Positions 11,050-21,883 of a stretch of 64,000 nt of DNA are shown here, piece after piece. Each line of letters starts with the position of its first letter. Positions within the stretch are counted from its first letter, which is position 1. The DNA is taken from positions 1,178,001 to 1,242,000 of the forward strand of contig CM059621.1 of the NCBI GenBank assembly GCA_030435675.1, read 5' to 3'. The stretch is from Steinernema hermaphroditum. Lineage: Eukaryota > Nematoda > Chromadorea > Rhabditida > Steinernematidae. Under the pieces are notes generated by a model. That model saw nothing but the letters and a program-made list of their open reading frames with translations. It did not search any database and was not told the DNA's origin. The position numbers were made by a program, and so were the translations under genes.

Positions 11050-11590
11050 AAGAATTTAAAAGAAAAAATTTTACGCTTCATAAGCTAGGAATTCTACTTG
11101 TATTTAGAAGGTGTCCCTATTTATATTTCCGCGACGAAATGAGCGCTTCGCGGTCCCGCAACGAAATAGTTGCCTGATGAGGGGTAATAACCTAATTTCT
11201 AGAATTGTGTCCTATATAGTTTCAGTCTTCTCCCGTACGCTCTACGGGTTCATTTACTGTCTTTTCCATCAGTGAGACAAGGAGAGCTGACATGGGAAGT
11301 GTCAAACATGACCCTCGCCGATTTCGCTGAAATTTGGTGCACTAATAAATCTTGGTGACAGTAGTAACTGTGCAAAATATTAGCTGCCCGTAGGCACTCT
11401 AGGCATGCGAAAAGGGGGCATATTATCCGCTCTCACCGGACATATCCGTTTCTCACCGCCGATTCCCAAGTGATCCTATATAGTTAACCTCATGGCTTTG
11501 TGTTCTTTTCAACCTGTTCATGAATGCATTTTAGAGAAATGTTCTGACAGATCATAATCCGAATACCGGGCATATATCGTGATGTATAGG
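11050..11590. other. intergenic
   Basis: No gene, RNA or repeat match recognised in this stretch. Confidence 0.4.
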
Positions 11591-11610
11591 AATGTTCGGT
11601 GAAATCAGGA

Positions 11611-12483
11611 ATGTTCGGTGAAATCTACATTTCAATTGCGATAGTCAATTATTCTTTTACGTTGCTTCTCGCATTTGTGGCTGCCAAAAGTTATTCGCGG
11701 GCAAGACATTACTTCACTTATTTCGGATATAACATGTTCGGCCACCACGACATTATAACTTTCTTGGTATGCGTCGCCTTTCAGCCGGAGTTCTTGGACG
11801 CAGTTTTGTGCCTAAGATGTCATGGAAGCATATGTCGTGCACCACTTATCTTCCTCTAGTATATTGCATTTGTCGTCTTAGCTACATTAATTGCCACAAC
11901 GATTGTAACCTACATTCATTTTACGGTCTATCAATTCCTGTCCCTTCGCCACAAGCATCTTGCAAAGAATATATAATATATATTTGGAGCTTCTATGGTT
12001 TATGTGAGCGCTGCGGTTGGGACAGTTGCGGTCTGTATCGTTGTCATCCTCATAGAACAGCCTGTACGCACTGGCGATGTAATTTGCATAAGAGGGTCTA
12101 TCCTGAAAGTGTCAACCGCTTTCGGTGCAGCTATGGAATGTATCGCTTGTTCGTCCGGCGTGCTGGTTGTAGCGCTAACTGTACGACTGTTGCGTAAAAC
12201 AAAGTCTCCCACTCACAAAGCGGCGATTAAAAGCGTTATGGTGAATTTAGCTATATTCACTGCTATTCCCATAACGATGGTTGTTGTGTCACTAGCTGCT
12301 ATGCTCATCTGGGTTGGATTAATAACCACTTCACCTTACTTTGCGTCGACGGCCAATGTGTGCCTCTTTGTGGGAATGCTCCAGCACGGTGTTATGGCAG
12401 CGGCAGCTATTGCTTTAATCAAGCCTTACAGGAGAGCGCTTCTCAGCACAGTTTTAAATACAGCACTAAGTCTATTCTCTTGA
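11611..12483 (+). pseudogene. family 1E seven-TM chemoreceptor with two in-frame stops
   Basis: Full-length receptor frame (873 nt) with two nonsense codons and no frameshift: TAG at 11857-11859, in TM3 region, and TAA at 11974-11976, between the LAKN motif and TM4. All other landmarks match the intact paralog at 18.5 kb: YFTYFGYNMFGHH, FQPEFLDAVLC, LLRKTKSPTHKAAIKS and the terminal KPYRRALLS. A 19-bp tandem duplication (AATGTTCGGTGAAATCAGG unit) precedes the ATG. Recent loss of function is likely. Confidence 0.88.
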
Positions 12484-13120
12484 ATGACGGCATCTCGAGG
12501 TGGTCCTAAAGAACGCAGACTACGTCCCCGCCGATTACGGTAATTCTCTGTTGGACAACAAAAAAGAACCTAACTTTATGCAAGCGTTTAAGAAGGGAAC
12601 CTCCCGAAATACGTGCCTCAAGTCGCGCTGAAAGTTTTTGGACAAGTTTGCGCTAATATAGTGTAGTTTAACCTCAAAATCCCATCTGCTGCTACTCACG
12701 CTTGACCATGTCACTATCTCTTGTTACGTTGAAATAAATATTAGCTGTATTGTGAAGCCTACCTCGAGGATTTCTCTGCTCTAGAATGTAAATCTTCGTT
12801 TAGTTTCTTTGCTAATAACGTCAGTGTGGTAGACAAAGGAAAAGAGCAGACGACGACTCAGAGGGGAGTCCCGAGAAGCGATAGCCATAACACTCCCTAA
12901 TTCTGACAAACGATCATCTTATTATGCCGTCCATATTGTTTAGGCGCACATTTCGTAGAGTGGTTGAACAGTCGAATGCGCCTATCGATAGGATTAAAGT
13001 GAACGCTCCTAGCGCTGCTTGTTCGACAGCGCTCTCAGGGACAGATCCCTCGGAGCAGACCCCTTTGTAGCCACTTAAACTTCTGCAGCAAGTTCTAACA
13101 GCATTTCCCTTTAGAAAAAG
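12484..13120. other. intergenic
   Basis: No supported feature between the pseudogene and the next repeat A copy. Confidence 0.4.
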
Positions 13121-13700
13121 TCCACTCGCTCTTTCTGAGGCTGTCTGGGGCCGACTGAGTTGAGTGAGCGGTCGTTTTCGGCCGTCATTGTTGGTTGCAT
13201 AGTGATCGCCCCGGCTCCCAGAAGGCCTGGAACACCAGGGAGCCGTAGTTCCAACGTCTTGCCAAGAAGCCCGTCACTGCCGCCCGACTCCACCCGCGCC
13301 GCCAGAGAAGCCGAAGAAGCGTTACAACTCCGAAGTCTGTGCCGCCAGCTGCCTTGATGGTTCCCGGTTTGCCCGTTGTGCTCCACCGACGCGTTTCGCC
13401 CAGATGCCGTTCTTCGCCCGTGCTGCCCGCGGAAGCCGCCGAAGAAGCTTCTCAACTCCGACGTCCGCGCTGCCACCCGAGCTGAAGATGGGCTTGCTGT
13501 GTTCCACCGTCTCCGGGGTCAACTTTTCGCCTCTCTGATGCCCGTGCACACTGATGGGATCGTCGCCTTCTACTCTGATGCTGTGCCCTGCGCCGAAGCC
13601 AGAAGACCGACGACTACGGAGTGACAATGTGGTTTTTGTGCATATATATGACGTCTCGCAAGGCGTAAGCCTTAGATACGAGAAATAAACTCGTAAACAT
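13121..13700 (+). repeat. repeat A copy 2
   Basis: Near full-length copy. The 3' end shows the hairpin AAGGCGTAAGCCTT (13660-13673) followed by AATAAA (13684-13689). The frame beginning MSERSFSAV inside it recurs in other copies because the DNA itself is repeated. Confidence 0.75.
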
Positions 13701-15490
13701 AACCTCGTCTGTGTCTGGCAATGTGAGAAAAGTAAGATTATCAGCCGTTCTTTTCATTGTTTATGTTCCGACCCATTCGTACAAACAAAGAAATGTTCCT
13801 TAATGTTGTTCCTTTACGAGTCTAAACGAGGCTGCGCGCGATTTCGCGCCTCTTCTTGGTGCTACAGGCTGAGCAGCGCCAGAGGCGACAAGATTTGCGC
13901 TTAAGTCGTTTGTATTGAAGTCTAACCTAGTTAAAAACTGGTGGACTATCGAAAGCATAGCCGCAGAAAACCGGTCGCTCTTGAATTGTCTGTGTTGCTC
14001 ATTGCCAACGTCTTCCATTTATAAATCTGTTGGAGTCAATTCAGCACCGATCCAGGTGATTTTGCCTGGTGTCTGAAAAAGACTGCTCCCCTGCTCACGG
14101 GAAAACAAACACACGCAAACAGAACAAGTGACCTGTCGGTGTATTTACACGCTCACTCACAAAGCGTTTACCCCCGGAACGAACCCGAGGCGCCGTCAAA
14201 AAGTGTTTTCGGCCTGTGATTCGTGATATCGCCTCCCGCAGCGGCGCTCCTTTTTGATCTCCGCCGGAGAAGGGTGCCTTCGCTTTTGGCCGACTTTTAG
14301 GTAAAGGCGGCTTCTCGATTTCGGCGTAAAATCTAATCTCCGCGGCACCCAAGCTTCCTTGCCTCATTCGTCACTGGTCGTATTTCCCTAATTCTGACCC
14401 TAGCGGGAGTCGTGGGAAGATGACATGTCCTCCGCCGCATTCCGCACGTTAATCCGCTTCTGGCAGACTTCCACGAGGGGAACAATGTCAGTCGGTGAGT
14501 TAGTACGCGGGAAATAACTTTACAATGACCACAAAGATCAATGATATCCGTTCAGTGTCTGTCGGACGCTAACAGGAAGCTCGTAACTAAGAACAAATGT
14601 CACTTCAGATTTAAACAGTCCGTGCGAAATGGGCAGCTCTTTTTTCACCATTTTGCTTAGTTCGAAAGCATTTATTTTGATTGACATCTCGCACTTCGTA
14701 TTGTTCTTTCGTCAATGATCTAGCTCAGGGTGCTCGCGTGCGAAATTTCTTATTGATCATGTTACTGTGTGAACCAAAATAAAAAGAACGGATGTCCGAG
14801 TGATCTTTCTTTTTTCAAAGTGCGTTATAAACTCGATCATAATTTAACGTAGCTTATGAAATATCAGACGCGTGTACGTCATTGTAATCAGTGAAATATT
14901 TCTGATTCTGATGATTGTAATTTGTTTTTCCTCATTTTGTGCTGAGGGTGGAGGTCTTTTAAAATTCTCACGTGAAATACTTTGAAGTACGACAGCATAT
15001 TGCCGTGAGAGCCGCGCGGTCTCGGACTCGACCATTTTAGTCTCTTTAGTCCCTTTTAGAGAAAGTACGGTAATTGCGGTATAGATGTAAACAGGAACCC
15101 ACAGTACATTAATGCGGCAACACTGTCATGAGAGTCGTGCAGTCTAGGCGTCGGCCCTTTCTAGTCTCTGTCTAGTAGTTTCGGTGTTGGAAGATCTCCG
15201 TGCCGAGACTCTCCGTGAGAATTTTTAGAGACGATGTTTGAGCCCATGGATTACTGGACTCCATGCTAGAAATCGGTAATTACGCTGTTCTCTGCTCTGC
15301 TGCATAGTCCGCGACCGTGTGCCTTTCCTGTAGGAAAAAAGAGTTCTTGAAAAGACGGTAATACCACCAGACATTCGAAGTCGCAGTCTCGGTATTTCAA
15401 ATTTTCGGTTTACATGGCTCTGATTACCATATGTGGGCTGCTTATTAGAAACGCGTTTATATACAGTGTCCATTAATCCCGAATTTCAGG
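13701..15490 (+). repeat. segmental duplication block, partner of 17.5-18.5 kb
   Basis: Several strings recur in the same order upstream of the gene at 18492: the CCGTTCTTTTCATTGTT block (13.75 / 17.56 kb), AAAAAGTGTTTTCGGCCT (14.2 / 17.67 kb), CTGATTCTGATGATTGTA (14.91 / 18.31 kb), and AATCCCGAATTTCAGGAATG at the gene start. The unit was therefore duplicated together with the receptor. No separate gene is seen in it. Confidence 0.65.
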
Positions 15491-15491
15491 A

Positions 15492-15709
15492 ATGTTCAGT
15501 GAAATCTACGGATTAATTGCAGTACTGTGTATGTGGTTTTCAAAAGTTATTCGCAAGCAAGGCGTCACTTCACTTATTTTGGAAACAACATACTCGCCCA
15601 CCACGTCGCTATTACTTTCTTCATATGCGTCGTCTTTCAACCGGAATTCTTGGACACATTGATATGCATACGATGCCATGACAAAGTGACATTCCCAAGA
15701 TTCTTATAA
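15492..15709 (+). pseudogene. 5' fragment of a family 1E receptor
   Basis: Starts like the gene at 18492 (ATGTTCAGTGAAATCTACG) and is close to it through CIRCHD, but lacks 25 nt within TM1, which breaks the frame, and stops matching at about 15690. It keeps the acceptor TTTCAG just before the ATG. A truncated duplicate. Confidence 0.85.
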
Positions 15710-16244
15710 AAACGGCATTTTTGGAATAGCATTCTTCGCGTATGACGTAGATAATAACGCAAGTCCTAGTAGCAGTGTTATCGCTAGAAAACAAGCAAAT
15801 ATAGGCAGTACTTATCTTGCGTGTACTGGCAAACGGTGGTCTTTATATATCTGATCTTAGTAATCTTAGCTTCATCTGAAGTGCACAGCATCTTTTAGTA
15901 TGACGCTTTGGTACAAAGGACTGAAGTGGGGCAGGAATAACATCGTATACATCGTTTTACTTTGTGCCCGCTCTCATAGGCTCGGTATTCGTGTGGGAAC
16001 TTTCTATGCTACTTTTCTTGGCGAACTGTGTTGCATGTTAACTAAAAATAAAAACTGATGCCTGGTTCGCCGAAATATTTTTTTTGTTTCCTAAAGTGCG
16101 TTAGATACCATGGAAAAAAAACATAACAATACTCACAAGCGTGAGAAGCTTTGCCAGTATTTGTTCTCTTGTATAAGACGTAAGGGTCACGGTTATTACA
16201 TTTAATTTCTTTTCCGTACTTGATATAAAGAGAACTAAGGGCAA
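15710..16244. other. intergenic
   Basis: AT-rich spacer without a recognised gene or repeat. Confidence 0.4.
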
Positions 16245-16375
16245 AAAGCCGTTTCAGTCGTCCCCTTCGGGATTTCTACTATCTCTTCTTGCGGCCGTCC
16301 CTTTGCTTTGAACCGTCCCCTGTGTTTTGGGACCGTCCCCTCAGGATGAGCCGAGATTTCGGCTATCCCCGGTTG
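16245..16375 (-). repeat. repeat B (GGGACGGTT-type motif), copy 1
   Basis: Several CCGTCCC motifs in a row on plus, including TTTGAACCGTCCCC. The reverse complement of this stretch resembles 41.53-41.63 kb, where GACGGTTCAAAG recurs, so it is a dispersed low-complexity repeat. Confidence 0.45.
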
Positions 16376-16789
16376 TGCCACTCACTGCCGAACTCATTTC
16401 TGATTACGTCGATTACGCTCACGATTACGTAATGCAGGTCGCATTTGGGTGAGTGTCGGAGAGATGGGCTCAGGACAACTCATACTGTCCATTCCTTTAT
16501 TGACCTATCATATCCGCACACTTCAGTGACCGCGCAAAGATAACGGAGAGTATTCGATGGTGCCAGGAAATGTGCGGAGCTGTCAAGACTGCAGGGTCTA
16601 TGACATATGCAAAGTAAATATCAACGGATGTTTAGACTCTCGACCATAGGTCGGAACAAGTCCGGACTTGAATCCGCGGACTCCGGACGAATTTTCTAGC
16701 ACCATCGGAGACTCGGAGACTTATGTGTCTTTTTGGTCTTTTTGGAACAATATTATGCGTCTTTCTTTCAATGTGATGGGACCTTCGAC

Positions 16790-16905
16790 TCTGATGCCAC
16801 TTTTACTGCCGACGCCAGATGAGCAGTGACTACGGTGAGATAATTGTTTCTTATACTAATGCTGCGTGCTGCGCGGCGTAATGCCGTTCATTCGAGATGA
16901 TGAAT
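16790..16905 (+). repeat. repeat A 3' fragment
   Basis: Degenerate 3' part of repeat A: ACTCTGATGCC, GCCAGA and a GGCGTAATGCC hairpin in the usual order. The 5' part is missing. Confidence 0.45.
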
Positions 16906-16957
16906 CCTGTGAATCCTGTAAGCACGGTAATGATCCTGTGTCGGGGCTCCGCCCCGG

Positions 16958-17020
16958 CGCTTCACTTATTTCGGAAACAACATACTCGTCCACCGCATCC
17001 TCATCACTTTCTTCATATGA
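16958..17020 (+). pseudogene. short family 1E receptor fragment
   Basis: About 60 nt translating to HFTYFGNNILVHRILITFFI, the loop-TM2 segment of the receptors at 15.5 and 18.5 kb, with unrelated flanks. A relic of a further copy. Confidence 0.7.
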
Positions 17021-17124
17021 ACCACCACTGAACATCCAGTTCAGCTAGCATGTTCTATGGAATGATATGTAAAATATACTGTGATAACGACAGCTGATAG
17101 GATGTATAAGTAATAGCTTTGAGC

Positions 17125-17250
17125 ACCAGGGAGCCTGTAGTTCCGACGTCTGGGCAACCCGCGTCGTGAGGAGAAGGCGAAGAAACGCTCCGAAAACGCT
17201 GCAAAAGAAAACTCCGCCTCCGGGTACAGCGACGATGCCGTTGCTTCAGG
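17125..17250 (+). repeat. repeat A internal fragment
   Basis: Matches the GAGCACCAGGGAGCC...GTAGTTCC block and the following segment of repeat A, without either end. Confidence 0.4.
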
Positions 17251-17739
17251 AACGTCAATGGAATACAATTCTGTAAGCACGTTAATGAGCCTTTTCAGAT
17301 CTGGTCAAAATTGTTGTATGTACACGTGGCAAAACCCCTTAGCATATTCCCTTGTAGACTGCGGCAAGCTATAACATCATTTCCTTTTAGCAATTGGAAG
17401 TTAATTGTTTTGTTATCGATGTCTGGAAAGTCGGACATGTGAATAGATTGCCTAATAGGTTATACGCGTTCCTCGCACGGTAACAATAACAAACTTAAAA
17501 GCTTACTTTCTGTCATGACCTCGTCTGAGTCTAGCTATGTGAGAAAAGAAAAGTTATCAACCGTTCTTTTCATTGTTCATGTTCCGATGAACCTGCGCTT
17601 GGTCGCCCCGCATTTCCTTAATCCCGATCGATTTGTAATAGGTCGGAGTCGGTTCAACGTCGGCAGGGAAAAAGTGTTTTCGGCCTTTATTTCGTGATAT
17701 ACTGTCAGGACTGTAAAGGTGTCTCTGAAATCACTATAA

Positions 17740-18110
17740 AGATCAATGACATTTGTGCGTTGTTGAGTACAGTTAACTCTCACTATGATCGGCGACTTGT
17801 CCATTGAATTGCTCTCGATGTTCGAGGTCCATTATGTCTCGATGGTCTTTTTTTTGCCACCCCGAGGTGGTGAAATGCAAAATGATGTTCGGTCTTCCTA
17901 TGGTATTAATTGTGTGATGGACGGTGACTGCCTTCAACCACGTACATCGATGGGTCTAACGCACTTATCTTTGTGGTCGTGATTTATCAAAACATAGGCA
18001 ACTCTCAAAAAGATAGACTTGTCGGATCGCCATATTCTGTTAACTCTAACGTTTCTAATTGGTTATCTTGCATAACAGGTGATGGAGACATGGATTAGAT
18101 AGCTCATTTG
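17740..18110 (+). repeat. repeat C copy 1
   Basis: Aligns in the same orientation with 44.60-45.01 kb. Shared strings include GTGCGTTGTTGAGTACA, GTGATGGACGGTGACTGCCT and ACCACGTACATC. Divergence is moderate and no common open frame survives. Confidence 0.6.
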
Positions 18111-18491
18111 TGACTGAACAGTTACGGATGGCCTCATGTAGCCTCGAAGACTGTCACCTTCGAAAGGATCGGTTGCTCAGCCAGGACGAGCTTTGCTGTG
18201 CGAGCCAGAATAAAAAAGCTCATGTCCGAGTCAGAAAACGCATCATAAAAATGCTTATTAAATGCCAAAATATGCGTTTCTGTGTTCCCCGTCATTGTAA
18301 TCAGTGGAATATTCCTGATTCTGATGATTGTAGTTTGTTGTGCTTATCATTGTAGTTAGTTCTTTCTCATTTGTGCCTGTGAATAGTCGGTTAAAATTCC
18401 CACGCGAAGTACTTTGAAGCACGACAGTACGTTAGTGCACCGAGATTGCCATGCGTTTATAGATAAAATCGATTAATCCCGAATTTCAGGA

Positions 18492-19370
18492 ATGTTCAGT
18501 GAAATCTACGTATTAATTGCAGTACTGTCCTATTCTGTTTCTCTGCTCCGAATGTATGTGGTTGTCAAAAGTTATTCGCGGGCAAGGCGTCACTTCACTT
18601 ATTTCGGAAACAACATACTCGCCCACCACATCGCTATTACTTTCTTGATATGCATCGTCTTTCAGCCGGAATTCTTGGACACATTGATATGCATACGATG
18701 CCATGGAATCGCATCTCGTGCGCCGATGCTCATCGTGCACATTGCTTTTATGATCTTGGCGATCCTGATTGGCACAGCGATGGTAACCTACACTCATTTT
18801 GCGATCTACGAATTCCTCTCTCTTCGTCGCAGGGATCTTGCAAGGAAGCTGTTTAAGCGGAAATATCTATTTGCAGTTTCGATAGTTTATCTGGGCGCGG
18901 CGGTTGGCACAGTTGTGGTGTGTGTAGCTGTCATCTACATAGAAGAGCCGGTGCGCACTGGGGATGTAATCTGTGTCCGAGGCCCAGCCATGAGAGCGTC
19001 ATTTGTCCTCGGTGCAGTCATTGAATGTACCGTGGGTTCGATCGGTGTCTTGGCTATAGCACGAACTATACGACTGCTACGCAAGGCGAATTCGGCCGCT
19101 CGTAAAGCTGCCATCAAGAGCGCCATAACTAATCTAACTGTTTTTGCTGTTATTCCTATAACAATGGTTTTTATACCACTAGGTGGTCTGCTGATGTGGG
19201 TTGGATTAATGACCAGTTCAACCTACTTTGGGTTGATGGCCAATATATGTCTTTTTATTGGAACGTTCCAGCACTTTGTTATGTCCCTGGCAGCTCTTCT
19301 CTTAGTCATGCCTTACCGGAAAGCTGTTCTCAGAATGCTTTTAAATATAACTTTATGGTTAATTACTTGA
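18492..19370 (+). CDS. family 1E seven-TM chemoreceptor
   Basis: Intact single-exon receptor of 292 aa with seven hydrophobic segments, a plasma-membrane G-protein-coupled receptor presumably of chemosensory cilia. Landmarks: RRHFTYFGNNILAHH after TM1, FQPEFLDTLICIRCHG in the first outer loop, YEFLSLRRRDLARKLF after TM3, EEPVRTGDVICVRGP in the second outer loop, LLRKANSAARKAAIKS in inner loop 3, and MPYRKAVLR after TM7. The PYR end and the loop 3 pattern resemble the nematode Str superfamily, but I cannot assign srh, sri, str or srd. The CAG acceptor at 18487-18489 lies two bases before the ATG, which suggests trans-splicing or a short upstream exon. It is the parent-like copy of the fragment at 15.5 kb. 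Confidence 0.88.
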   Translation: MFSEIYVLIAVLSYSVSLLRMYVVVKSYSRARRHFTYFGNNILAHHIAITFLICIVFQPEFLDTLICIRCHGIASRAPMLIVHIAFMILAILIGTAMVTYTHFAIYEFLSLRRRDLARKLFKRKYLFAVSIVYLGAAVGTVVVCVAVIYIEEPVRTGDVICVRGPAMRASFVLGAVIECTVGSIGVLAIARTIRLLRKANSAARKAAIKSAITNLTVFAVIPITMVFIPLGGLLMWVGLMTSSTYFGLMANICLFIGTFQHFVMSLAALLLVMPYRKAVLRMLLNITLWLIT

Positions 19371-20137
19371 AATAGTGGTCTGCCAGGTATGTGATGTCTC
19401 AAAATCGAATATCCGAACATCTTTACAGTCGTTGCATCGCTTATTATTCGGCACATGACACCAATTCCATGAATTAGCGTACGCGAATGTCAAAGCTGAC
19501 ATCAGTGTATTCTCTGCCCCGCTGATATACCGGTTTCAAATCGCAGTGGGAATCAAAGTGCTAGATGATTGCACCGGAGGCCATCTTGTAAATTTTCAGC
19601 CTTCCTTGTAGCCTGCCCGAGTCGTGTCAAAATAAATGAAGAAATGTGTGTTGAATGATCTTTTCAAAAACCATAAACAGGAAGACGTCCTACATATTGG
19701 ATATGTCTTTGTGTTATAATATTTGGCCATCGTTTCGAACTCGAAATTCAATTAGGCAACATCAGAAACGAATGAAATAAAAGGTCGAGCTGCGGCCTAT
19801 AAACTTATATCGGTTTAAGACCTCCGTCCTTGTCTTATTTCTTGTCCTTCCGAGTCGCGTCCAGTGAGCTAAATTGATCAGTGCCTCGCCGTGTCTGTCG
19901 ACCATCATAGGGAGTTTCAATCCTACAGATATGGCATACGTTTTTGAACTTCCACTCACATAATCGGTAATCTATCAAAAGGAGCTTTTCGTACCGACGT
20001 CAATCATGGTAATTGTCAAAACGACAGAAATAGGACAGTTTTTTACCATTCGTACACAATGGAATTCTGGGAACTACACATATTCTTTGATCACGTGTGA
20101 AAAATGCAAAAGGCTTTTAATTGACAAACACTAGTTG
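19371..20137. other. upstream duplicated flank
   Basis: Contains strings that recur before the gene at 22914, such as CGACCATCA...GAGTTTCAATCCTAC (19.9 / 22.29 kb) and AAATAGGACAGTTTTT (20.03 / 22.42 kb). It is the left part of a ~2.4 kb tandem duplication. No gene of its own is supported. Confidence 0.5.
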
Positions 20138-20368
20138 ATGCACTACTGTTTTCTTTCTTGGCTTGAGCAGTGTATTTTCTCTCAAGAGCTCAGCAGTACC
20201 AATTGTTCTCCATTGTGGCTCACATGGAGTACCGTTATTCTAACTGCGGTATTGACCCTATTACGCAGCCTAGACAGATTCCCAGAAATAAAACGTAATG
20301 TTGTTTTTATGTTCTTGGATACATTGTTTGTCTCCGCACTCCACTATTGTTGTCAATCGACCATATAA
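20138..20368 (+). CDS. small orphan ORF with two hydrophobic segments, copy 1
   Basis: 76-aa open frame ending 107 nt before the receptor ATG. Its last 59 codons lie mostly in a 180-nt block (20195-20374) that is identical to 22591-22770. The peptide has hydrophobic stretches STVILTAVLTLL and NVVFMFLDTLFVSALHY around a charged link (RSLDRFPEIKR). No family is recognised. It could be a short membrane protein, an upstream ORF, or non-coding promoter sequence preserved by recent gene conversion. Confidence 0.3.
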   Translation: MHYCFLSWLEQCIFSQELSSTNCSPLWLTWSTVILTAVLTLLRSLDRFPEIKRNVVFMFLDTLFVSALHYCCQSTI

Positions 20369-20475
20369 CATATTAAAACGATTACATGAGTTAGCCTGTC
20401 CAGTGGCGTTCTTTGTCGTTGTATACTACAAAATTTGGAGCAGTTTCGCTTTCTATCAGATCATTGCTTTCAGGA

Positions 20476-21360
20476 ATGTACAGCGAAATATACCTCTCCA
20501 TTGCGGCGTTGTCCTATAGTGCCACCCTTCTCCTATCTTATGTGGTTGCAAAAAGCTATTCGAAGAAAAGACGCCACTTCACATTTTTTGGATTTAATGT
20601 TTTCGGACATCATGTGCTCCTCACTTTCCTGTGGTGTGTCGTTTTGCAGCCAGAGTTCTTAGACGAACTTTTCTGTGTGCGGTTTCATGGAATTATTACG
20701 CGGCTACCAAAATTTGTTGGTGTCACCGCTGTCGTGAGCACTTATACCCTGATTTCGACGGCGATTCTAAGCTACACTCACCTTGCAATCTACGAGTTCC
20801 TATCCATTGGTTACAATAATATTGCTAAGAAACTGTGTACGCCAATATTCCTTGTTGGCGCTGCAGTATTTTACGTTGGTGGAGCTGTGGGCACATCTCT
20901 CATTATTGGCGTACTGATCTATTTCGCAAATCCGATCCACTCTGGGGATGTAATGTGTTCGAGAGGACCGTGGATGAAATCAGAAAGTTTCCTTGGAGCT
21001 GTTATAGAAGTTGTGGTGTGCGCTGTGGCCATAATTGCAATTATGTTCACTGTACGAATGCTACGGAAGACGAACTCAATCAATCATAGAGCTGCTGTCA
21101 AGACTGCTATGATTAACTTAACTATATTCACCGTGATTCCTACAGTAATGGTCGTCATCCCCTTGGGTGGCCTGCTCATAGCGGCAGGGCTTGTCACACG
21201 TTCCCCGTATTTTGCATTTATGGCAAACCTTTGCGGCTTCTTAGCTATGCTCGAACATACGGTCATGGCCACCACGGCTCTGGTATTCATACGTCCATAC
21301 AGAAAGGCCTTCATTAGTGTGTTGAGATTTAGTTCCAGAAGCACAGTATTGTCTTCTTAA
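20476..21360 (+). CDS. family 1E seven-TM chemoreceptor
   Basis: Intact single-exon receptor, 294 aa. Compared with the 18.5 kb gene it has KKRRHFTFFGFNVFGHH, LQPEFLDELFCVRFHG, YEFLSIGYNNIAKKLC, FANPIHSGDVMCSRGPW, LLRKTNSINHRAAVKTA-type loop 3, and IRPYRKAFIS at the end. It is closest to the copies at 22.9 and 26.0 kb, with which it shares the TM6 block FTVIPTVMVVIPLGGLL. The acceptor CAG at 20471-20473 lies two bases before the ATG. AATAAA follows 49 nt after the stop. Expected in the chemosensory membrane; ligand unknown. Confidence 0.9.
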   Translation: MYSEIYLSIAALSYSATLLLSYVVAKSYSKKRRHFTFFGFNVFGHHVLLTFLWCVVLQPEFLDELFCVRFHGIITRLPKFVGVTAVVSTYTLISTAILSYTHLAIYEFLSIGYNNIAKKLCTPIFLVGAAVFYVGGAVGTSLIIGVLIYFANPIHSGDVMCSRGPWMKSESFLGAVIEVVVCAVAIIAIMFTVRMLRKTNSINHRAAVKTAMINLTIFTVIPTVMVVIPLGGLLIAAGLVTRSPYFAFMANLCGFLAMLEHTVMATTALVFIRPYRKAFISVLRFSSRSTVLSS

Positions 21361-21408
21361 TGAAACTGAAACTCAGATTTGTTGTTATTCTTATTTGTGC
21401 ACCCATGT

Positions 21409-21414
21409 AATAAA
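21409..21414 (+). terminator. poly(A) signal
   Basis: AATAAA 49 nt after the stop codon of the receptor at 20476. The paralog at 22914 has one at the same relative place (23841-23846). Confidence 0.5.
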
Positions 21415-21523
21415 ACCTTGGCATTCCGACTTAGTTAGTACGATTCGAATAGAGGTCAGCAGCATACTGCTCGAAATAAAAACCTAAAAACCGAGACAGA
21501 GAGAATAAAAACCATCTGATTAA

Positions 21524-21883
21524 ATGGATTTGCGCAACCGACTGATGCTGTCGACTATTCCCTACGCTGATCGTCTCCGATCTCGTACTGGAAGCGCTGT
21601 CCTATCGAAGACTCTTGGCCGACCTCATCATGTTATACAAGATAATCCACGACCATTCAAGAATTCCAGTGACGGACTTCTTCAGCCGAAACCAGCGAAG
21701 ATCAAGAATTCACAGCTACATGCTTACGAAGCCAGCAACGCATTCGATTGAGTCCCGGTTCTTCGCAAGCCGAGTAATCAACGACTGGAACGCGCTTCTC
21801 GCCTTAATCGTCAACTCAGCAACGCCGAAGCTATTCCTCAGCCGAATCCGAAGCCACGTTTTCCTCGATGGACGTCGTTGATC
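21524..21883 (+). mobile_element. 3' remnant of a LINE-type reverse transcriptase
   Basis: The translation PYADRL, then in a shifted frame LEALSYRRLLADLIMLYKIIH, PVTDFFS, and FFASRVINDWNALL followed by PKLFLSRIRSH matches the C-terminal end of non-LTR retrotransposon reverse transcriptases (pattern R-R-L-x-D-L-x-x-Y-K-I-x-H ... F-F-S-x-R-V-I-x-x-W-N). A frameshift near 21580 and loss of the upstream RT domain mark it as dead. It sits between two units of the receptor tandem duplication. Confidence 0.8.

Noticed and set aside
10695..11081. Arginine/proline-rich frame (APAPRRPGTPGSRSS) that recurs at 13.2 and 50.7 kb
   Set aside because: It lies in repeat A copies; recurrence follows from the repeated DNA and the frame breaks differently in each copy.
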